DNA of 64,000 nt from Terribacillus aidingensis (GCF_040703035.1 NZ_CP159996.1:2390001-2454000); one strand, 5' to 3'. Shown: positions 27,859 through 38,132, numbered from the stretch's first letter. Numbers and translations: made by a program. Notes: generated by a model not told the origin, from the sequence alone.

Positions 27859-27897
27859 GGTGGTGCCGAGATTTTTCTCAGCATCATCTTATTTTTT
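27857..27897 (+). terminator. Terminator after the YjzC-like gene
   Basis: A 15-bp stem with a few G-T pairs (27857-27871 with 27876-27890) is followed by ATTTTTT. Confidence 0.85.
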
Positions 27898-28043
27898 ATG
27901 TATATACTAAATCCCCGCTCAATTCCTTATACCAATTCACCTTACATAAAACTAAGTCATGAAAGAACTAGCTTCGGATAGATTTTAAAGATTTCACCCT
28001 TAAAGAGGCAAAATAATATGTGCAGTTTCATCTAAACAATATA

Positions 28044-28069
28044 TATAATCAAATTTGTAAGCGATATCA
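28044..28069 (+). promoter_or_regulatory. -10 box and perfect cre site before the beta-glucoside PTS operon
   Basis: TGTAAGCGATATCA (28056-28069) matches the cre consensus TGWAANCGNTNWCA at 14 of 14 positions. TATAAT lies at 28044-28049 but there is no good -35, as expected for a promoter that needs an activator such as LicR. The cre sits at about the transcription start, where CcpA blocks initiation. The stretch 27898-28043 holds no gene. Confidence 0.85.
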
Positions 28070-28094
28070 TTTATTGTGACAGGGGGAAATATTG

Positions 28095-28406
28095 ATGAAA
28101 ATTCTACTTGCTTGCTCTTCTGGAATGTCCACAAGTTTATTAGTATCCAAAATGAGAGATGCCGCTCGAGAAAAAGGAATTGAGGCAGAGATTTGGGCGG
28201 TGGCACAGGATAAGGCTGAATCCGACATGGAAAAAGCGGATGTACTGTTAATCGGACCTCAAATGAGGTTCCTCTTCAAAAAAATTTCAAAAGTTGCTGG
28301 TGAGAAAGGTGTACCAGTCGATGTGATCGACCCTATTTCTTATGGACGCATCGATGGGGAAGCTGTTTTGGATAAGGCATTAGAATTGATCCAAAAAAAG
28401 GTGTAA
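28095..28406 (+). CDS. PTS lactose/cellobiose-type EIIB
   Basis: A 103-residue EIIB of the lactose/cellobiose/chitobiose class. The phosphorylated Cys is in the N-terminal LLACSSGMSTSLLVSKM loop. It receives phosphate from EIIA and hands it to the sugar passing through EIIC. The ATG at 28095 has AGGGGG before it. First gene of the operon, 15 bp before EIIC. Confidence 0.93.
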   Translation: MKILLACSSGMSTSLLVSKMRDAAREKGIEAEIWAVAQDKAESDMEKADVLLIGPQMRFLFKKISKVAGEKGVPVDVIDPISYGRIDGEAVLDKALELIQKKV

Positions 28407-28421
28407 TGAGGGGGATCCATT

Positions 28422-29738
28422 ATGGGAAGTAAATTTACCGAGACTTTAGAAAATATATTATTACCTATTGCAGATAAGTTAAATAATAACCGGTATCTTG
28501 GCGCACTGCGCGATGGTTTTATGGTTGCTTTACCTTTTATTATTTTCGGTTCTCTTTTTGTAGTATTAGCGAACATTCCTTTCCTGGACAAAATAATTAG
28601 CGAAAATGCTCTAGCAGAATATCAAAGTATTTTAGGACCTGCTTCTGCCTCTACTTTAAGTATTATGGGTCTTTTTGTCATCTTCGGCATCGCCTACAAA
28701 TTGACTCAGCATTATGAGTTGGAAGCTTTGTATGGCGGCTTCGCTGCTCTAGCTTCATTCATAATCTTAACACCTCAAGTCTTAGAAGGGGTTGCAGGGG
28801 TTATTCCTGCTTCAGCGTTAGGTGCTCAAGGTTTATTCCTAGGGATTTTCACGGCCTTTGTATCAGTAGAACTATACAGATTTTTTGTTAAGAGAAATTG
28901 GACTATCAAAATGCCTCAGGGTGTGCCTGATGCTGTGTCGAAATCTTTCAGCTCCTTAATTCCACTAACTTTGACATTAACTTTCTTTTTAGCAATCCGC
29001 GCTATCTTAAGCTACACGCCTTACGAAACATTACAGAATTTTATTTATACTCTTATTCAACAACCCTTAACTTCTTTAGGAAGCGGTTTAGTGGCAACAA
29101 TTATCGCCGTTCTTTTAATACAGGTATTTTGGTTCTTTGGACTTCATGGACAGATTATTGTCAATTCAATCATGGATCCGATATGGATGACATTATCCCT
29201 TGAAAATTTAGAAGCATTTAATGCTGGCCTAGAACGTCCAAATATTGTTAACAACCAGTTTATAGATACATTCATTGTGGGAATGGGCGGAACCGGTATG
29301 ACAATGGCAGTAATTTTAGGTATTTTCCTATTCACCAAGAGCAGACAATTAAAAAACCTTGGTAAGCTTGGTGGACCAGCAGCAATTTTCAATGTGAACG
29401 AACCTCTCATCTTTGGTTTGCCGATTGTCATGAATCCTATGGTGATCATTCCTTGGCTGCTTTCTCCAGTAGTTGTTACTATCGTCACTTACTTTGCAAT
29501 GTCAACTGGACTAGTTCCGGTTTCAACTGGAGTACATGTACCTTGGACAACACCAATTTTCATTAGCGGTATGTTGGTTACGAATTCAATTGCCGGCGCA
29601 ATCATGCAATTAGTGAACCTAGTAATTGTTGTACTGATCTGGCTGCCATTCTTAAGAATTCTCGATAAGCAATATTTCCAGACTGAGCAAACAACTGCTA
29701 AAGATCAAAAACAAGGACGGGATGATAAAATTGTCTAA
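28422..29738 (+). CDS. PTS cellobiose-type EIIC permease
   Basis: A 438-residue membrane permease of the lactose/cellobiose PTS family with about ten hydrophobic helices. Recognisable stretches are LGALRDGFMVALPFIIFGSL near residue 28 and the late FNVNEPLIFGLPIVMNP motif that contacts sugar. It imports and phosphorylates a beta-glucoside such as cellobiose or a lichenan fragment. Its last 17 bp overlap the following GH1 gene. Confidence 0.93.
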   Translation: MGSKFTETLENILLPIADKLNNNRYLGALRDGFMVALPFIIFGSLFVVLANIPFLDKIISENALAEYQSILGPASASTLSIMGLFVIFGIAYKLTQHYELEALYGGFAALASFIILTPQVLEGVAGVIPASALGAQGLFLGIFTAFVSVELYRFFVKRNWTIKMPQGVPDAVSKSFSSLIPLTLTLTFFLAIRAILSYTPYETLQNFIYTLIQQPLTSLGSGLVATIIAVLLIQVFWFFGLHGQIIVNSIMDPIWMTLSLENLEAFNAGLERPNIVNNQFIDTFIVGMGGTGMTMAVILGIFLFTKSRQLKNLGKLGGPAAIFNVNEPLIFGLPIVMNPMVIIPWLLSPVVVTIVTYFAMSTGLVPVSTGVHVPWTTPIFISGMLVTNSIAGAIMQLVNLVIVVLIWLPFLRILDKQYFQTEQTTAKDQKQGRDDKIV

Positions 29739-31167
29739 CAAAGTAATCAAAGTACCTGATAACTTCATTATTGGTGCAGCTTCTTCTGCCTGGCAAACAG
29801 AAGGTTGGACCGGTAAAAAGGATTTTCAGGACTCCTATTTGGACCTTTGGTATAAAAACAATAAGAATGTCTGGCATAATGGCTATGGCCCGGCTTTAGC
29901 AACCGATTTTTATAACCGTTACAAAGAAGATATTCAATTGATGAAACAAATTGGGCTTACTCATTATCGAACTTCTATAAATTGGGCCAGGTTTTTAGTG
30001 GATTATGAAAATGCCATAGTTGATGAAGAATATGCTTCCCATTATGAAAACGTAATAGATGAATTACTCAACAATGGTATTGAACCGATGATTTGCCTTG
30101 AACATTATGAGCTTCCAGCTGTTCTTTTTGAAAAATACGGTGGCTGGGGTTCAAAACATGTTGTGGAATTATTTGAGAAGTATGCAGAAAAGGTTTTCAA
30201 CCGATACGGCAGCCGTGTCAAACATTGGTTTACATTCAATGAACCAATAGTTGTACAGACCCGTGTTCATTTAGATGCCATTCGCTGGCCCTTTGAGCAA
30301 AATACAAGAAAATGGATGCAATGGAATTACAACAAATCTTTAGCTACAGCAAAAGTTGTAAGGCTATTCAAGCAAATGCAGTTAAAAGAGAAATTCGGTG
30401 CAAAGATTGGTAATATCATTAATCCTGAAGTAACATATGCAAGATCTTCTGCAGAACATGATCAAAAAGCTGCACGCATCTATGATTTATTCTTTAATCG
30501 AGTATTTTTAGATCCTTCTATTAAGGGAGAGTTTCCATCAGAATTATTTGAACTAATGGAGAAACATGACATCACGTTTGACTATACGGAAGATGAATTA
30601 AGACTTATTAAAGAAAACACAGTAGACTATGTTGGTTTAAACCTTTATTTCCCTCACAGGGTGAAAGCAAGAACTGCAGCATGGAACGAGGATACACCTT
30701 TCCATCCGGAATATTATTATGACAAGCACGAATTAATAGGGAAAAAAATGAACCCATATCGCGGTTGGGAAATTTATCCGCAAATAATGTATGATATCGC
30801 ACTTCGAATGAAAGAGGAATATGGCAACATCGAATGGTTCGTTGCTGAAAATGGTATGGGTGTTGAAAATGAACATCGCTTTAAAAACGAAGATAATATA
30901 ATTCAAGATGATTATCGCATTGAGTTTATAAATGAACATTTACAATGGTTATTAAAAGCCGTTGATGAAGGATCCAACTGCACAGGTTATATGCTCTGGG
31001 CATTTACAGATAATGTTTCACCAATGAATGCATTTAAAAATCGGTATGGTCTAGTAGAAATCAATTTAAATGAAAATCGTAACCGGAGCCTAAAAAAATC
31101 GGGTTATTGGTATAAAGAACTGATCGAGTCGAGACAGCTTGAAGTTTTAGAAGAAGAATATAAATAA
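29722..31167 (+). CDS. GH1 6-phospho-beta-glucosidase, divergent
   Basis: A 481-residue (beta/alpha)8 glycosidase. The acid/base Glu lies in TFNEP (about residue 175) and the nucleophile in VAENGMG (about 377). The loop DNVSPMNAFKNRYG keeps the Ser-Lys-Tyr pattern that binds the 6-phosphate. The sugar-binding HxDLP motif reads HYELP and the entry QIEG-type motif reads QTEG, so substrate choice may differ from its paralogue 1.3 kb downstream. It hydrolyses phosphorylated beta-glucosides in the cytosol. Start at ATG 29722 inside the EIIC gene. Confidence 0.88.
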   Translation: MIKLSNKVIKVPDNFIIGAASSAWQTEGWTGKKDFQDSYLDLWYKNNKNVWHNGYGPALATDFYNRYKEDIQLMKQIGLTHYRTSINWARFLVDYENAIVDEEYASHYENVIDELLNNGIEPMICLEHYELPAVLFEKYGGWGSKHVVELFEKYAEKVFNRYGSRVKHWFTFNEPIVVQTRVHLDAIRWPFEQNTRKWMQWNYNKSLATAKVVRLFKQMQLKEKFGAKIGNIINPEVTYARSSAEHDQKAARIYDLFFNRVFLDPSIKGEFPSELFELMEKHDITFDYTEDELRLIKENTVDYVGLNLYFPHRVKARTAAWNEDTPFHPEYYYDKHELIGKKMNPYRGWEIYPQIMYDIALRMKEEYGNIEWFVAENGMGVENEHRFKNEDNIIQDDYRIEFINEHLQWLLKAVDEGSNCTGYMLWAFTDNVSPMNAFKNRYGLVEINLNENRNRSLKKSGYWYKELIESRQLEVLEEEYK

Positions 31168-31203
31168 GTGACGGACAGACTCAATGCAAAGAAGGAAAAT
31201 AAT

Positions 31204-32097
31204 ATGAAGAACTTTTTGGCTATTGATATAGGTGGAACATTTGTCAAATATGGAGTAGTTTCAGAAAACGCTGTAATCTCTCGCATAAATAAAGTGAAAA
31301 CACCAGAGTCCCTCCAATCTCTATTAGATTTTATCCAGCATTTAAGTCAATCATTAAGTAATATTTCGGGTATAGCTGTTAGTTGTCCTGGCGCTGTTTC
31401 TGATGATGGAATCATTTATGGATCCAGCGCTGTTCCTTACATCCATGGCCCCAATATGAAACAGCTTATAGGAGAAAAAACAGGTTTGCATGTATATCTC
31501 GAGAATGATGCAAATTGTGCGGGCTATGCTGAGATTTGGGATGGAAACGGCAAAGGAAAGAACGATGTTTTAGTAATGGTAATTGGTACTGGGATTGGCG
31601 GAGCTATTTTTAAGAATGGCAGTTTACATAAAGGAGCCAATTTACATGGTGGCGAATTTGGATATATGCTGCTCACTGACAGTATAACAAATAGCGATGA
31701 TGTCTGGAGCAGGCTAGCATCCACTAAAGCTTTAGTAAAAAAAGTTGCTACTTTAAAACAGATCGATCCGTATGTTTTATCTGGAGAACAGGTATTTGAA
31801 TTAGCTGAATCTGGCGATGTTGAGGTATACAAAATTGTGGAGGATTTCTACCACCTTTTAGCAGTCGGAATATATAACCTGCAATACATCTATGATCCTG
31901 AGGTGATATTAATAGGCGGCGGGATCAGCCAAAGAGCAGACCTAATTGAAAAAATTAACCAAAAGCTAGATCTTATCATCGGGAAAATCGACTTAGCTAA
32001 AATCAAACCTAGTATTGCTACATGTAAATTTGCACAACATGCTAATTTGTTAGGCGCTGTATATGGCTATTTAAAGTCTAATGAGCATCGCAGATAA
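31204..32097 (+). CDS. ROK-family beta-glucoside/sugar kinase
   Basis: A 297-residue ROK protein with the N-terminal ATP motif LAIDIGGTFVKYG and central LENDANCAGYAE and VIGTGIGGAIF. The zinc-binding CxCGxxGC motif of typical glucokinases is missing: after HGGEFGYM the sequence runs on without Cys. That matches the beta-glucoside kinase (BglK) branch. It lacks a DNA-binding domain, so it is an enzyme and not a repressor. The start at 31204 follows GAAGGA; a GTG 36 bp upstream has no RBS. A kinase inside a PTS operon suggests use of a free sugar released by the GH1 enzymes. Confidence 0.85.
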   Translation: MKNFLAIDIGGTFVKYGVVSENAVISRINKVKTPESLQSLLDFIQHLSQSLSNISGIAVSCPGAVSDDGIIYGSSAVPYIHGPNMKQLIGEKTGLHVYLENDANCAGYAEIWDGNGKGKNDVLVMVIGTGIGGAIFKNGSLHKGANLHGGEFGYMLLTDSITNSDDVWSRLASTKALVKKVATLKQIDPYVLSGEQVFELAESGDVEVYKIVEDFYHLLAVGIYNLQYIYDPEVILIGGGISQRADLIEKINQKLDLIIGKIDLAKIKPSIATCKFAQHANLLGAVYGYLKSNEHRR

Positions 32098-32119
32098 GTC
32101 TTATATTGGAGGTTATTGA

Positions 32120-32425
32120 ATGGAAACGATGGAAGAAATATCATTTCAAATCATTCTTTATGCAGGAAACGGTAAAGCAAATGCAATGGAAGCGATACAG
32201 GAAGCAAAGCAAGGAAATTTTGAACGTGCAGATGAATTGATCAAAGAAGCTGGTGAAGAATTAAGTAAAGCTCACAGTGTTCAAACAAAGCTGTTACAAG
32301 AAGAAGCAAACGGTAATGGGAACATTATTAGTGTATTGCTGATTCATTCCCAAGACCATCTAATGACAGCAATGACCGTTCGAGACCTGGCAGTAGAATT
32401 TATAGAACTTTATCGTTTTAAATAG
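32120..32425 (+). CDS. PTS lactose/cellobiose-type EIIA
   Basis: A 101-residue helical EIIA. The phosphorylated His is in LIHSQDHLMTAMT near the C terminus. It takes phosphate from HPr-P and passes it to EIIB. It completes the IIA-IIB-IIC set of this operon but is placed after the kinase, not beside IIB. Confidence 0.93.
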   Translation: METMEEISFQIILYAGNGKANAMEAIQEAKQGNFERADELIKEAGEELSKAHSVQTKLLQEEANGNGNIISVLLIHSQDHLMTAMTVRDLAVEFIELYRFK

Positions 32426-32449
32426 CAGCCTATAGATGGAGGTTTATAA

Positions 32450-33838
32450 ATGCAATTATCCTATACATTCCCCGAGGGCTTTTGGTGGGGCAGCGCTACT
32501 TCTTCTACACAAATTGAAGGTGCTGCAAATAAAGACGGAAAAGGTAAAAACATCTGGGATCATTGGTATGAATTAGAATCAAACCGTTTTTTTAATAACG
32601 TCGGTCCTGAATCTACATCTGATTTTTACCATCGCTATAAAGAAGACATCCGTTTGATGAAGCAAATTGGCCATAATTCATTCCGAATGTCCATCTCGTG
32701 GTCACGTTTAATTCCAGCAGGTCGCGGAGAAGTTAACCAAAGAGCCGTTAGCTTTTACAACTCTGTAATTGATAACTTGATTGATAATGGTATAGAGCCA
32801 TTTGTTAATCTCTATCATTTCGATATGCCGCTTGATTTGCAAGATGAAGGCGGCTGGGAAAGCCGAGAAGTTGTTGAAGCATACAAAGACTATGCGAAAA
32901 TATGCTTTGACTTATTCGGTGATCGAGTTAAAAAATGGTTCACTTTCAACGAACCTATTGTTCCAGTTGAAGCAGGTTATCTCTATAATATGCATTATCC
33001 AAATGTAGTTGATTTCAAACGAGCAGCACAAGTAGCCTATAATACAATTGTAGCAAGTGCAAAAGCAGTTGAAGTTTATCGTTCCCTTCAATTTGAGAAT
33101 GGAAAGATAGGTATTATACTTAATTTAACACCTTCCTATCCAAGAAGCAGCCATCCTGCAGATTTAAAAGCCGCAGGAATTGCAGATTTATTCTTTAATC
33201 GCTGTTTCCTGGATCCGGCAGTACTTGGAAAATATCCTCCAGAATTAATTGAGATTATCAAAGAATATAGTGAGCTTCCGACTATACTTAATGGAGATTT
33301 AGAATTAATAAAAAATAATACCGTGGATATTCTTGGCGTGAATTATTATCAACCTCGCCGTGTAAAAGCAAAAGAATATACTGTTAATCCAGAAAGCCCA
33401 CTTATGCCAGAATGGTTTTTTGATAGATACGAAATGCCTGGCAGAAAAATGAATAAATACCGCGGTTGGGAAATTTATGAAAAAGGCATATTCGATATAT
33501 TGATTAACCTAAAAGAAAACTATGGAAACATAGAATCCTTTATCTCCGAAAATGGCATGGGTGTTGAAGACGAAGAAAGATTTATACAAAATGAGCAAAT
33601 TCAAGATGATTATCGAATTGATTTTATTCGTGAACATTTAAAATGGCTGCATAAATCTATTGAAGAAGGTTGTAATGTGAAGGGTTATCACCTATGGACT
33701 TTCATGGACAATTGGTCTTGGATGAATGCTTACAAAAACCGTTATGGATTCATTTCAGTAAATATTGAAACAAAGGAACGCACTTTAAAGAAAAGTGCTC
33801 AATGGTTTACCGAAGTTTCACGCAATAATGGATTTTAG
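32450..33838 (+). CDS. GH1 6-phospho-beta-glucosidase
   Basis: A 462-residue family 1 glycosidase of conventional form: FWWGSATSSTQIEGA near the N terminus, TFNEP with the acid/base Glu about residue 168, ISENGMG with the nucleophile, and the phosphate-binding loop DNWSWMNAYKNRYGF. It splits 6-phospho-beta-glucosides to glucose 6-phosphate and the aglycone or glucose. It is clearly related to the GH1 gene upstream, so the two are likely paralogues. Confidence 0.92.
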   Translation: MQLSYTFPEGFWWGSATSSTQIEGAANKDGKGKNIWDHWYELESNRFFNNVGPESTSDFYHRYKEDIRLMKQIGHNSFRMSISWSRLIPAGRGEVNQRAVSFYNSVIDNLIDNGIEPFVNLYHFDMPLDLQDEGGWESREVVEAYKDYAKICFDLFGDRVKKWFTFNEPIVPVEAGYLYNMHYPNVVDFKRAAQVAYNTIVASAKAVEVYRSLQFENGKIGIILNLTPSYPRSSHPADLKAAGIADLFFNRCFLDPAVLGKYPPELIEIIKEYSELPTILNGDLELIKNNTVDILGVNYYQPRRVKAKEYTVNPESPLMPEWFFDRYEMPGRKMNKYRGWEIYEKGIFDILINLKENYGNIESFISENGMGVEDEERFIQNEQIQDDYRIDFIREHLKWLHKSIEEGCNVKGYHLWTFMDNWSWMNAYKNRYGFISVNIETKERTLKKSAQWFTEVSRNNGF

Positions 33839-33878
33839 CCAAGAAAGCAGAATATCATAAGCGATAATACTATCAAGC

Positions 33879-33909
33879 GGTTCTGGTTCAGTTTGAGCCA
33901 GAACCTTTC
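33879..33909 (+). terminator. Hairpin after the second GH1 gene
   Basis: GGTTCTGG (33879-33886) pairs with CCAGAACC (33898-33905), extended by inner pairs. Only three T follow, so termination may be partial and some read-through into licR is possible. Confidence 0.6.
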
Positions 33910-33921
33910 CAGCACGAAAAT

Positions 33922-33935
33922 AGAAAGCGCTTTCC
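33922..33935 (+). promoter_or_regulatory. cre site before licR-like regulator
   Basis: AGAAAGCGCTTTCC has the symmetric GAAAGCGCTTTC core of a strong cre and misses only the outer bases of the consensus. It lies 28 bp before the regulator's ATG and would let CcpA lower its synthesis. Confidence 0.7.
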
Positions 33936-33962
33936 CATAAATGTAGGAGTGGTGATTACAAA

Positions 33963-35876
33963 ATGTTAACAAAAAGAGGCAAAATTATACTAAAGCAATT
34001 GATGTCTCTTGAAACACCGATAAGTGGAAAGTATTTGGCCAATCATATTCAAGTTAGTATCCGTACCATAAGGGAAGATGTAAAAATATTGAACTCTTTA
34101 ATCAATGACCACGGTGCAACCATTGAATCTATAATGGGTAAAGGTTATCAGCTTCATATTATTCACGAGAAGCAATTTTATAAATATATTCGTTCCATAA
34201 CTGGAGACCTAGAACTTCAATATGTGCCAAGTCAGCCAGAAGACCGTGTATCCTTTATAATAAAGCATCTACTCATGAGCGAACATTATGTGAAACTTGA
34301 CGAGATTGCGGATTTATTATTTGTTAGTAAATCCACTGTACAAAATGATTTAAAAATCGTTAAGGAATCCCTCTCTAAATATAATATCCAACTCACATCT
34401 CGACCAAATCATGGCTTGAAATTATCAGGAAACGAATTGAAAATGCGATTTTGTATGTCTGAGTATTTATTCAACAGAAAAGCAGAAGGCAATCATTATT
34501 TACTGAGTGAGCAATTTATGTCTGAGGAAGAACTCCATACAGTTAAGAGAATCCTTTTAGAAAAAATCAATATGCACCATATTCCTTTATCTGATATAGC
34601 CTTTCATAATCTGTTGATTCATATTTCAATTGCTATTAACAGAATTAACTTTAATAACTACGTTAAAATATTTAAGAACGATCTAGATGACATATTGGAC
34701 AAACATGAATATGTTGTCGCCAAAGAGATCGTAAAAGACGTTGAGTATACGTTTGATGTTACTTTCCCAAAGGAAGAAATCGCCTATATTGCAATTCACT
34801 TACTGGGAACGAAGATAGTTGCAGATTCACATGGAAATAGGGCAGTTAAAGGGCTTATAGAAGAAGGGATCGGTCAACTAGTAGACTATGCCCTTCAAAA
34901 AGTAGAACAAGAACTGAACCTGGGAATCAACGAAGATGATGAATTAAGAATGGCTTTAGCATTACACTTAAAACCCGCCATTAACCGATTTAAATATGGA
35001 ATGAATATTAGAAATCCAATGTTGGACGATATAAAAAAGAATTACCTATTATCTTACGAAGCCGCTGTAATAGCAGGTAAAGCCATTGAGGCAGCCATAG
35101 AATCTAAAATAGACGAGAATGAATTGGGATATATTGCCTTACATATAGGAGCTGCCATAGAAAAAAACAAGTTGAAAAAGGGTCCGAGTCGGTGTTTAGT
35201 TGTTTGTGCTTCCGGGTTAGGGACAGCAAAACTTATATTTTATAAACTCAATAACTACTTTGGCCAATCTCTTGATGTTGTTGGTACAACGGAATACTAC
35301 AAGCTTAATCAATATGACTTAACTGATATTGATTTTATTATCAGTTCCATTCCTATTCAGCAAAAATTGGCTGTCCCGGTAATCGAGGTTAACGCAGTAT
35401 TAAGAGAGGAAGACCTGCAAAAAATAAAGAGACACTTCCTCACAAAAAAGGAAAAGCATCAAATCTACTTTCCTGAGAATCTTGTATTTTTAAGAGAAAA
35501 TTTCACATCTAAAGAAGAAGTTCTTGAATTTCTAAACAGTAAATTAGTGAAAGATGGGTTAGTTGATCATACATTTCTCGAAGCAGTTTATGAGAGAGAA
35601 AAGATCGCTCCTACTGCATATGAAAATCTAGTAGCTATACCTCATCCTATCTCACCTCAATCCAATGAAACAATTTTAGCCGTATGTACATTGGAAAAAG
35701 CTATCATGTGGAATGATAAACCCATACAATTTATAGGACTACTCTGTGTTAAAAAGAAAAGTATGGAGGACTTACAGTCTCTATATGATATCCTATTAAA
35801 AATAATTGAAAACAGATCCATTGTGCAAAAACTGATCAAAGCAAAAACATATAGTGAATTCATTAAATTGTTGTAA
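33963..35876 (+). CDS. licR: LicR-type PTS-regulated transcriptional activator
   Basis: A 637-residue regulator built from an N-terminal HTH (LTKRGKIILKQLMSL) with a second HTH (YVKLDEIADLLFVSKSTV near 110), two PRD domains (His-containing, about 170-410), an EIIB-like domain with the Cys in VVCASGLGTAKL (about 420) and a C-terminal EIIA-like domain with AIPHPIS (about 560). This order is that of LicR/MtlR activators, not BglG antiterminators. The operon EIIB should phosphorylate it when sugar is absent, and HPr-P should activate it. It probably turns on the operon just upstream. Fully conserved domain set, no sign of decay. Confidence 0.9.
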   Translation: MLTKRGKIILKQLMSLETPISGKYLANHIQVSIRTIREDVKILNSLINDHGATIESIMGKGYQLHIIHEKQFYKYIRSITGDLELQYVPSQPEDRVSFIIKHLLMSEHYVKLDEIADLLFVSKSTVQNDLKIVKESLSKYNIQLTSRPNHGLKLSGNELKMRFCMSEYLFNRKAEGNHYLLSEQFMSEEELHTVKRILLEKINMHHIPLSDIAFHNLLIHISIAINRINFNNYVKIFKNDLDDILDKHEYVVAKEIVKDVEYTFDVTFPKEEIAYIAIHLLGTKIVADSHGNRAVKGLIEEGIGQLVDYALQKVEQELNLGINEDDELRMALALHLKPAINRFKYGMNIRNPMLDDIKKNYLLSYEAAVIAGKAIEAAIESKIDENELGYIALHIGAAIEKNKLKKGPSRCLVVCASGLGTAKLIFYKLNNYFGQSLDVVGTTEYYKLNQYDLTDIDFIISSIPIQQKLAVPVIEVNAVLREEDLQKIKRHFLTKKEKHQIYFPENLVFLRENFTSKEEVLEFLNSKLVKDGLVDHTFLEAVYEREKIAPTAYENLVAIPHPISPQSNETILAVCTLEKAIMWNDKPIQFIGLLCVKKKSMEDLQSLYDILLKIIENRSIVQKLIKAKTYSEFIKLL

Positions 35877-35905
35877 GGCAATGTTATTTTATCGCATTGC
35901 CTTTC
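35875..35905 (+). terminator. Terminator after licR
   Basis: AAGGCAATG (35875-35883) and CATTGCCTT (35895-35903) form a hairpin overlapping the stop codon, followed by TTC. The stretch 35906-36083 holds no gene that I can support. Confidence 0.75.
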
Positions 35906-36083
35906 TTATAAACATATTCTACTCATATTTCTATACAGAAACTAATGCAACGGACCCTGCAAAAATCCTTCATATTAATTACCTCCCACCTTCTTCTATC
36001 CCAGCTGTATCCATATATATCAAAGCTAACTAATTCTCCTATTAACCGAGCCAGATATCGATCGTAACACTTCTACTATTGCA

Positions 36084-36123
36084 TAAAAAAGAGCCTGGAA
36101 CGTTTAAATGTTCCAGGCTCTTC
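36084..36123 (-). terminator. Terminator of the map gene
   Basis: A perfect 13-bp stem (36089-36101 with 36110-36122, loop GTTTAAAT) is followed on the minus strand by six T, about 60 bp after the map stop. Confidence 0.88.
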
Positions 36124-36180
36124 TACAATCCAACTATGAAAGTGTTGAGAAATTCGGATTAACTAATCCTTTTGAAAGCA

Positions 36181-36975
<795 letters not shown>

Positions 36976-37030
36976 TTATCATTGTATTCTATACCGAAAC
37001 GAAAATGATGCATTAAACTTAAATAGAAAC

Positions 37031-37075
37031 AAAAAGGCTTCGAAACACTGTAATCAGCATTTCAAAGCCTTTTTT
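37031..37075 (-). terminator. Terminator of ssrA
   Basis: A long imperfect stem (AAAAAGGCTT 37031-37040 with AAGCCTTTTT about 37065-37074 and inner pairs) lies just after the tmRNA 3' end. Confidence 0.8.
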
Positions 37076-37093
37076 CCATCCAATATGTAAGGA

Positions 37094-37456
37094 TGGAGAC
37101 GGTGGGAGTCGAACCCACGTCCAAAGATAACGGCACTCAGGCATCTACGTGTGTAGTCGTTATATTATAGTTCGCACACGCTTCGACCTAACGACAGGCT
37201 TTCAGCGAGGCTAGCTTGATTGTCTTCTTCCGATTATCCGCAAGCCGAGAATAATGGCGTAGCCCACTTAAGTTTGAGACCCTCAAATCTGCCACATGGG
37301 CGATAGCAGCAAGGATCCTCCAGTGCTACTTACGCAGCTGCTAGAGAGTAGTTGTTGTTAGTTTTGCCAGTTATATTTAGGCGTAACGTTTTACGAGCCG
37401 TAACCTCGACACGCAGCCTGAGCTCGAACTATCCCTGTCGAATCCGTAACGTCCCC
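37094..37456 (-). ncRNA. ssrA: Transfer-messenger RNA
   Basis: The 363-nt tmRNA, which with SmpB rescues stalled ribosomes and tags the unfinished protein. The 5' end GGGGACGTTACGGATTCGAC (37456 down) pairs with the 3' end CGTCTCC, and the T-arm GGACGTGGGTTCGACTCCC is intact. The final CCA is not encoded: after the discriminator A comes TCC. The tag frame (37330-37368) starts with GGC and reads GKTNNNYSLAAA before TAA; the first Ala of the tag comes from the charged tmRNA itself. smpB lies just upstream on the same strand. Confidence 0.95.
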
Positions 37457-37550
37457 ATGATAATGGGAGCTACAGGAAGTAACCCGTTCAATCAGGATAA
37501 TCAAATCCCAGACAACTTCCATTATATCATCTTTATTAGAAAATGCAAGT

Positions 37551-38015
37551 TTAGTAATCGCGGTCGCGCACAGCACGATCTACGTCACGTTTCATCTGCT
37601 TTTGCTTGAGGTCTTCACGCTTATCGTATTTCTTCTTCCCTTTACCGACACCGATCAATATCTTCGCAAAGCCATCCTTTATATACAGCTTTATCGGCAC
37701 CAAAGAATACCCTTGCTGCTGTGTCTGACCGATCAGTTTATCTATCTGTTTGCGATGCAATAGCAGCTTTCTAGTCCTTGTCGGATCATGATTGAATCGG
37801 TTTCCCTGCTCATAAGGGGAAATGTGCATATTGATGATACGGACTTCGCCGCGGTCAATCCTAGCAAAACTATCCTTTAAATTCACCCGCCCTGCACGGA
37901 TCGACTTGATCTCGGTACCTTGCAAGACGATACCAGCCTCGATCGTCTCTTCGATCGCATAATCGAAATTAGCCTTTTTATTCTGTGCGAGTACTTTACC
38001 TTGTCCCTTAGCCAT
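37551..38015 (-). CDS. smpB: SsrA-binding protein
   Basis: A 154-residue small basic protein with an OB-like barrel. It begins [20 protein letters not shown] and shows [19 protein letters not shown]; the C-terminal tail is very basic ([20 protein letters not shown]). It delivers tmRNA to stalled ribosomes. AGGAGG before the ATG. It lies about 95 bp upstream of ssrA, the conserved order. Confidence 0.95.
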   Translation of the reverse strand: MAKGQGKVLAQNKKANFDYAIEETIEAGIVLQGTEIKSIRAGRVNLKDSFARIDRGEVRIINMHISPYEQGNRFNHDPTRTRKLLLHRKQIDKLIGQTQQQGYSLVPIKLYIKDGFAKILIGVGKGKKKYDKREDLKQKQMKRDVDRAVRDRDY

Positions 38016-38132
38016 AGTCTTCTTCCTCCTAACTACGAGCTTTATTTTATCAGAAACTGTATGATAATCCTAACGATTCAAATACTGAAACGGGTATACA
38101 CAAGTGATCCCGATTGATTGGAGTGTACATAC

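Noticed and set aside
35906..36083. 14-codon frame with GGGAGG on the minus strand
   Set aside because: Too short, not protein-like, and lies in a stretch between two terminators.
37369..37371. ACT (Thr) as an odd first tag codon of tmRNA
   Set aside because: The first Ala of the tag is carried by tmRNA itself; the resume codon is the next GGC (Gly), as in Bacillus.
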